Positions 59,676-64,000 of a stretch of DNA of 64,000 nt are shown here, piece after piece. Source of the stretch: JAJZXY01 sp046706185 (GTDB lineage: Archaea; Thermoplasmatota; Thermoplasmata; Sysuiplasmatales; Sysuiplasmataceae); the NCBI GenBank assembly GCA_046706185.1, contig JBJKPR010000014.1, positions 1 to 64,000 on the forward strand, in the 5' to 3' direction. Below the pieces are notes generated by a model. The model searched no databases, had not been told where the DNA came from, and was given only the letters and a program-made list of their open reading frames with translations. The stretch's first letter is position 1. Each line of letters starts with the position of its first letter. Both the position numbers and the translations under genes were made by a program.

Positions 59676-60650
59676 ATGGCGCGAATGAAAGTCGAGAACA
59701 TTGTTACTTCGGAATTGCAGGAGAGAGTTGGCCAACTACAGCTGGATATAGGAAGGAGGGTGATAGGCTCCGAACGGATTGTCAGGTTTATGCTCATCGC
59801 CATTCTGACCGAAAACCACATACTGCTGGAGGGCGTTCCCGGCCTTGCGAAGACAAAGCTCGCGAATGAATTCGCGCGGCATCTTGGCCTTGACTTCAAG
59901 AGGATACAGTTCACACCTGATATGCTTCCCACCGACGTGATGGGCAACTACGTACTCAATCTGCAGACGAGAAAGATGGAGTTCAGGGAGGGACCTGTCT
60001 TCACAAATGTGCTGCTTGCGGACGAAATAAACAGGACGCCGCCAAAGGTCCAGTCCGCTCTCCTCGAGTCCATGGAGGAAAGGCAGGTAAGCTCCAACGG
60101 TGAGATGCATCCACTTCCAGAGCCGTTCTTTGTGATTGCGACGCAGAACCCGATTGAGCAGGAGGGTACATTCCCTCTCGCGGAGGCTCTTCTCGACAGG
60201 TTCCTCTTCAGGTACAGGATGACATATCCGGACAGGCAGGATGAGATTAAGGCTGTCCGCTCCTCTCAGGTTTCTGAAGGGGAGAGGAAGAAGTACTTCA
60301 GCGCGGGGGAAATAACTGCACTGAGAGAAACTGTCTCGGATGTCTACGTCTCGGATGAGGTATCTGAATATATGGTTGACCTGATAAGGCACACACGCGA
60401 GTCGAAGGGCGTTTTCCTTGGCGCAAGTCCGAGAACAAGCGTCAAGTATGTGAGGGCGGTAAAAGCCAACGCACTACTTTCAGGCAGGGATTACGCAATC
60501 CCCGATGATGTGAAGCATGTGGCTCATGAGATGCTTAACCACAGGCTGATACTGCAGCCGGAGATGCACTTTGAAAGCGAAAGCGACCCCCATGCAATCA
60601 TGTCAGCTGTGATAAACGAGATAATAAAGGGTGTGAAAGTCCCAAGATGA
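59676..60650 (+). CDS. MoxR-family AAA+ ATPase
   Basis: A 324-residue MoxR. Walker A is G-V-P-G-L-A-K-T-K at about 53-61, Walker B L-L-A-D-E-I-N-R-T-P-P-K is canonical, then E-R-Q-V, sensor 1 A-T-Q-N-P-I-E-Q-E-G-T-F-P-L and the S-P-R-T-S segment before the lid. MoxR ATPases act with DUF58/VWA proteins in protein maturation or envelope processes. Its stop overlaps the DUF58 start (ATGA). Unlike the MoxR at 53.5 kb, its active site is intact. Confidence 0.95.
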   Translation: MARMKVENIVTSELQERVGQLQLDIGRRVIGSERIVRFMLIAILTENHILLEGVPGLAKTKLANEFARHLGLDFKRIQFTPDMLPTDVMGNYVLNLQTRKMEFREGPVFTNVLLADEINRTPPKVQSALLESMEERQVSSNGEMHPLPEPFFVIATQNPIEQEGTFPLAEALLDRFLFRYRMTYPDRQDEIKAVRSSQVSEGERKKYFSAGEITALRETVSDVYVSDEVSEYMVDLIRHTRESKGVFLGASPRTSVKYVRAVKANALLSGRDYAIPDDVKHVAHEMLNHRLILQPEMHFESESDPHAIMSAVINEIIKGVKVPR

Positions 60651-61954
60651 TCAGGTGGTCCACCTATCCGCTACTCTTCGTCCTGAGCTTCGGCATAGTG
60701 GAGGCGATGCTTCTTGGCTACAGCTACTTCATCATCTTCACAGTCCTGATATTCATGACAGTTGCCACCGACGTCGTATTATTCCACCTTGTCACTGTTC
60801 CGGGCCTCAGGGCTGTCCGTGCCACAAGACGGATCACACCCTCTGGTCAGCACGGATGGTTCGATGTCGTTCTTGAGTTCGCCGGCGGAAGGCAGGGCCT
60901 TCTGTACTTCCGCTACGAGGACAAGCTCTCTGAAGGGCTCAACATAAGGGGAAGCAGGAGCGGCAGTGTTGTTTTCCGCGGAAGGAGGCAGAGCCGCCAC
61001 GAGTACGGCGTCACGTCCAGCTACTTTGGAAGGCGTTCAGTCGGCCCGCTAGTAGTAACCATCTCAGACCCATTCGGCCTTTGTTACTTCAGTCACGCTG
61101 CAGCCGGTGTCGACAAGGTTTCCATCCCTCCTCTCATTGCAGAGAAGGCAGGGATGAGGGGGTTCGCGCTCAGGGGAAGCATGTTTGTGTCCGGAGCAAG
61201 CACGCTGCCGCGGGCTGGGCAGGGGTACCAGTTCCTGAGCATCAGGCAGTATACTGTCCACGATGACCCGAGGCGGATAGCGTGGAACAGGTTCGGGATC
61301 GTGAACGGTGATGATGTCTATGTCAAGGAGATGGAAGATGAGAGGAACACAGACACCGTGTTTGTAATAGACTACAGCTCCTCGACCGATATTGGGCAGA
61401 CAGACAGGATATACTGCAGCGAGGTAACTAGCGCAATCAGGGCATCGTTCGGCATATGCAGGCAGGGGGACAGGGTCGGCTTTCTGCTATTTTCGTCAAC
61501 GAGGAAATTCTTCGTCCCGCCTGGACCAGTTTCCTCGGCAACCCAGCAGCTCCAGACAATAATCAGGTCCACCGAACCGGATGGCATCTTCGACCTCTTC
61601 GGCGCAATCAGGGAGCTGAAGAAGAGATACACAAAAGGTGTTCTGACAATACTTGTGTCCCCCCTGATATCTCTCGACGCTATGTCGCTCGGAAAGGATG
61701 CGTTATCGATGCTTTCGAAGCGAACTGTCAGGCTTGTCGTTCCCGAAGCATCGACATACTTCGCCCCTAACCAGACGGAGGCAAGGTTCACACTGATGAG
61801 GATGGTCACTGTCTGGAGGAGGGGCCAGTCACTGGGCGCCGTGAAATTTCTTAATGAGATGGGCGTGAAGGCAAGGCTCTCTTCGTCGAAGACACTCCTT
61901 TCTGATATTGCCTATATATGGTATGAGGGGAGGTATTCGTATGCCGGGTTCTGA
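60647..61954 (+). CDS. DUF58-family protein
   Basis: A 435-residue protein with two N-terminal transmembrane helices (about 5-50) and a cytoplasmic part containing the DUF58 hallmark, Y-T-V-H-D-D-P-R-R-I-A-W-N-R-F, followed by a VWA-like domain with F-V-I-D-Y-S-S-S near 240. DUF58 proteins are constant partners of MoxR ATPases. Their stop/start overlap shows close coupling. The next gene, encoding a membrane protein, begins inside its 3' end. Confidence 0.92.
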   Translation: MIRWSTYPLLFVLSFGIVEAMLLGYSYFIIFTVLIFMTVATDVVLFHLVTVPGLRAVRATRRITPSGQHGWFDVVLEFAGGRQGLLYFRYEDKLSEGLNIRGSRSGSVVFRGRRQSRHEYGVTSSYFGRRSVGPLVVTISDPFGLCYFSHAAAGVDKVSIPPLIAEKAGMRGFALRGSMFVSGASTLPRAGQGYQFLSIRQYTVHDDPRRIAWNRFGIVNGDDVYVKEMEDERNTDTVFVIDYSSSTDIGQTDRIYCSEVTSAIRASFGICRQGDRVGFLLFSSTRKFFVPPGPVSSATQQLQTIIRSTEPDGIFDLFGAIRELKKRYTKGVLTILVSPLISLDAMSLGKDALSMLSKRTVRLVVPEASTYFAPNQTEARFTLMRMVTVWRRGQSLGAVKFLNEMGVKARLSSSKTLLSDIAYIWYEGRYSYAGF

Positions 61955-62765
61955 CAAGAAAATGGTGATGCTGTACGCGTCCCGCGTGCTGCTTTCAGTC
62001 CCGCTCCTGGTGCTCTTCGCGTACACAGCACCTTTCCTGGCAACCGCGCTAAACCCCATCATAGTGCTGCTCTTCATTTCAGTTCCGTTCATCTCCCGCC
62101 TCCTCTCGGAAAGGAGGAAGATGGCATTCTTCTTCTTCGTTGAAATGGTCTTCATGGTTTCTGTGCTGTGGCTAGTGTTTGGTTTCGCCGGAGGATCGTA
62201 CTCTGACAGGGCGATAGCAGTCTACTCTGTCATACTTTCCGCGCAGTTCTCAATGCCTTTCGTCTTCGCGGTCGAGATACTGCGTTCGGAAAGGCCATTC
62301 TCATCGATAACATCGTTTTTGCTCGGCATGGGTGTGGTGCTGGATGTTGTTGCCACCGTTGCCTATTCCCAGCTTCACTCCCTGCCTGTCGTAAATTCTT
62401 ACGTCGATGTCTGGTCCCTTCAGCTTGCAGGCACAGTGTCTCTCTTCGAGAGCGGTTACCAGAATGGTCTGCCCCTTCAGAGCCTTCAGATCGCGATTTC
62501 GCCGCTAATGCTTGCGCTTTTTGTCGTCGCGGCCGCAGGGTTCCTTCTTCTTCTCATGGGTAATGAGGGGGAAATCATTCCAGTGAGGTTCGAGCAGGCA
62601 GCCACACAGCTTCTTGTGGGAGCTGCCGCAACTCTCGGAGTCATGGCGCTTGTGCTTGTATCTACTGGCGCGGGATTGACGCTCACGGTGATAGCCGCGT
62701 CTGTCCTCATCGTCTTCCTGACCGTAGTAAGGATTGCTCGGAAGACGATGCATGGTGCAGGATGA
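61941..62765 (+). CDS. Polytopic membrane protein of the MoxR/DUF58 operon
   Basis: A 274-residue protein with about eight hydrophobic helices and short loops. A conserved-looking segment, R-L-L-S-E-R-R-K-M, lies between helices two and three. GGGGAGG precedes ATG 61941. No transporter family was recognised. As the last gene of the operon it probably works with the ATPase and DUF58 protein at the membrane. Its stop converges on the opposite-strand gene with only nine bases between. Confidence 0.72.
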   Translation: MPGSDKKMVMLYASRVLLSVPLLVLFAYTAPFLATALNPIIVLLFISVPFISRLLSERRKMAFFFFVEMVFMVSVLWLVFGFAGGSYSDRAIAVYSVILSAQFSMPFVFAVEILRSERPFSSITSFLLGMGVVLDVVATVAYSQLHSLPVVNSYVDVWSLQLAGTVSLFESGYQNGLPLQSLQIAISPLMLALFVVAAAGFLLLLMGNEGEIIPVRFEQAATQLLVGAAATLGVMALVLVSTGAGLTLTVIAASVLIVFLTVVRIARKTMHGAG

Positions 62766-62774
62766 ATCCCTCTC

Positions 62775-63284
62775 TCAATGCTCCGCGATATATGTCGAGA
62801 TGATCGCAAGAAGGAGGAGACCGGCAGAAATCAAGAAAATGAATGCAAGCAGCCCGTTTGCCCTGACAGGGACGGCGCCTGAGAAGACAGACGCCACAAC
62901 CGAAAGGATCACCGCGCCGACAGACGCCCTGGCTATTTCAGCAAAGCAGGCCACGTATGCCGTCCCGCCCTGAGCCTGGCCGAACGTCTGCTCCCATCTC
63001 ACCCAGGGGACCCTGCCGAAGATGTTCCCGCCGTAGATGAAGATGGCTGCTGTTGCGATGGCAACCAAAAGCATCGTGATGGTGGGCACTGATGTGAGTG
63101 TGAAAAGGATGACAAGGGACAACCCCGCAGCCTGTATTGGCACCCTGGCCCTGAAGGGAGCAGAGATGAAAACAACTGCTGCGGCGGCGAGATAGGCAAG
63201 ATCGTAGGTTCTTGTCAGGTAATACATTGCAGCGATCGCTCCCGCAAAGAGCGCCAGTGTCACAGCGTTCGTCTCCCTCCTCAC
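62775..63284 (-). CDS. Membrane protein paired with second DUF58 gene
   Basis: A 169-residue protein with about five helices and one polar loop in the middle (W-V-R-W-E-Q-T-F-G-Q-A). It overlaps the upstream DUF58 gene by ATGA. Arrangement mirrors that at 61-62 kb, where a membrane protein also follows DUF58, but the sequences are not visibly alike. No family was recognised. Confidence 0.7.
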   Translation of the reverse strand: MRRETNAVTLALFAGAIAAMYYLTRTYDLAYLAAAAVVFISAPFRARVPIQAAGLSLVILFTLTSVPTITMLLVAIATAAIFIYGGNIFGRVPWVRWEQTFGQAQGGTAYVACFAEIARASVGAVILSVVASVFSGAVPVRANGLLAFIFLISAGLLLLAIISTYIAEH

Positions 63285-64000
63285 ATTCTCCTCCTCATCT
63301 GGAGCATGCCTGCCCTCCCGATCGCAATTGACAGCTCGTCATCTCGCTGCCATGTGAGCGTCCTGCATAGCTGGGAGAGTATGATCGCATTCGTTTCCTG
63401 CCTCAGCCTTGTGACAGCAACTGCCATTTCTGCCGGGCTCTCCGCCCTCCCAGGCGCCGCGACGAGTGGAACGAGCACCAGAACATCCTCATGCGAAAGC
63501 GCGAGCTCTGCCACCGAGTCAAGCGTCTCATTGTCCGAGAGCGGGGATATGACGACATACTGCGCCTTCCCGTCGCCGTAGACTCTCGCCATCTTCTGTA
63601 AATTGGCTACGCTCCTGAACGCCGGAAGCCCCACGTTCTTGAGCGCTTCGCCGATCCTGATGAACTGTCTGATACCGTAATCTGGCCTTACGATCTTCAC
63701 GGTGTCTGATATTATGAACATGCCCACGGCGTTCCTTTCGTTAAGCGATGAATACGCTATGGATGATGCTGCCCTGATGCTGACGTCGGCCATTTCCTTC
63801 GTTATCCTCCTGTCCTCCTCGATCATCCTCGCGTCAATGATGATTATCTGCGTTCCGCTGCTCTCACCCAGGAACTCATTTACCCAGAGGTCAACGGACT
63901 TTGCCGATGCCCTCCAGTTCACCCGCCGGATCGACTCGCCTTCAATGTATTTCCTCATCGAGTAGAACTCGCTCCCTCCCCCCCTGAACCTCGATATCCT
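63281..64000 (-). CDS. DUF58-family protein, 5' end beyond window
   Basis: The visible 239 C-terminal residues include F-R-G-G-G-S-E-F-Y-S-M-R-K-Y-I-E-G-E-S-I-R-R with following V-N-W-R-A-S-A, the DUF58 signature, then a VWA-like part beginning I-I-I-I-D-A-R. The N-terminal transmembrane part lies outside. A MoxR partner would be expected upstream, beyond base 64000. This second DUF58 gene faces the first across a nine-base gap between their operons. Confidence 0.88.
   Translation of the reverse strand, partial: RISRFRGGGSEFYSMRKYIEGESIRRVNWRASAKSVDLWVNEFLGESSGTQIIIIDARMIEEDRRITKEMADVSIRAASSIAYSSLNERNAVGMFIISDTVKIVRPDYGIRQFIRIGEALKNVGLPAFRSVANLQKMARVYGDGKAQYVVISPLSDNETLDSVAELALSHEDVLVLVPLVAAPGRAESPAEMAVAVTRLRQETNAIILSQLCRTLTWQRDDELSIAIGRAGMLQMRRRM

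Noticed and set aside
1..64000. CRISPR array or prophage
   Set aside because: No regularly spaced repeats and no capsid, terminase, portal or integrase-like genes were seen in any part of the window.

Overview
The window is archaeal chromosome, most likely from a Thermoplasmata-type euryarchaeon with moderately high GC. Archaeal markers are eL42, eS27, aIF2-alpha, Nop10, PAC2, RadA, PCNA, TFS, Alba, an intron-bearing tRNA-Tyr, archaeosine synthase ArcS and the ether-lipid enzymes GGGP synthase, DGGGP synthase and geranylgeranyl reductase. A 5S rRNA gene standing alone fits Thermoplasmatales, where rRNA genes are scattered. No methanogenesis genes, CRISPR array or integrated virus were seen.

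Layout. 1-1.8 kb: the 3' end of an IS605-type tnpB, a small zinc protein, a creatininase-family hydrolase and rpiA. 1.8-5.3 kb: a winged-helix regulator, then the translation cluster eL42-eS27-aIF2alpha-nop10-PAC2 and a ribbon-helix-helix regulator. 5421-8664: a complete, recent insertion element (perfect 20-bp terminal inverted repeats, perfect 10-bp target duplication) carrying a SWIM-finger DDE transposase plus an MFS exporter and an AbrB-like protein as cargo. 8.9-31 kb: mostly housekeeping genes: tRNA-Tyr, HIT hydrolase, pdxT, lipid synthesis, a site-2 protease, tRNA modification, radA, pyrBI, 5S rRNA, alba, ppdK with a palindromic operator-like site over its TATA box, Taw2, GGR and a ferritin-like protein. 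31-38.9 kb: two enoyl-CoA hydratase paralogues, a transketolase/transaldolase operon, purN, pcn, TFS. 39-50 kb: an SAH/MTA-type deaminase and an oligopeptide ABC system whose two ATPases carry coiled-coil insertions. 50-64 kb: a beta-CASP RNase, NADP-type isocitrate dehydrogenase, and a surface/ATPase island: VWA+MoxR, a degenerate ABC ATPase with permease, a large surface protein, two small proteins, MoxR+DUF58+membrane protein, and a facing membrane protein+DUF58 pair cut by the window end.

The pathways join up in places. rpiA, split transketolase and transaldolase give a non-oxidative pentose phosphate route. ppdK and isocitrate dehydrogenase are central carbon enzymes. GGGPS, UbiA and GGR make and saturate archaeol lipids. 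ArcS, Trm-G10 and Taw2 modify tRNA.

The two most notable observations are repeated non-AUG/GUG/UUG starts (CTG for rpiA, nop10, pyrI and probably a 105-residue protein; ACG or ATA for transaldolase) and the cargo-carrying insertion element. The MoxR/VWA/DUF58/degenerate-ABC island is the best candidate for an undescribed multi-protein system. All functional calls come from reading motifs by eye; no database search was run.
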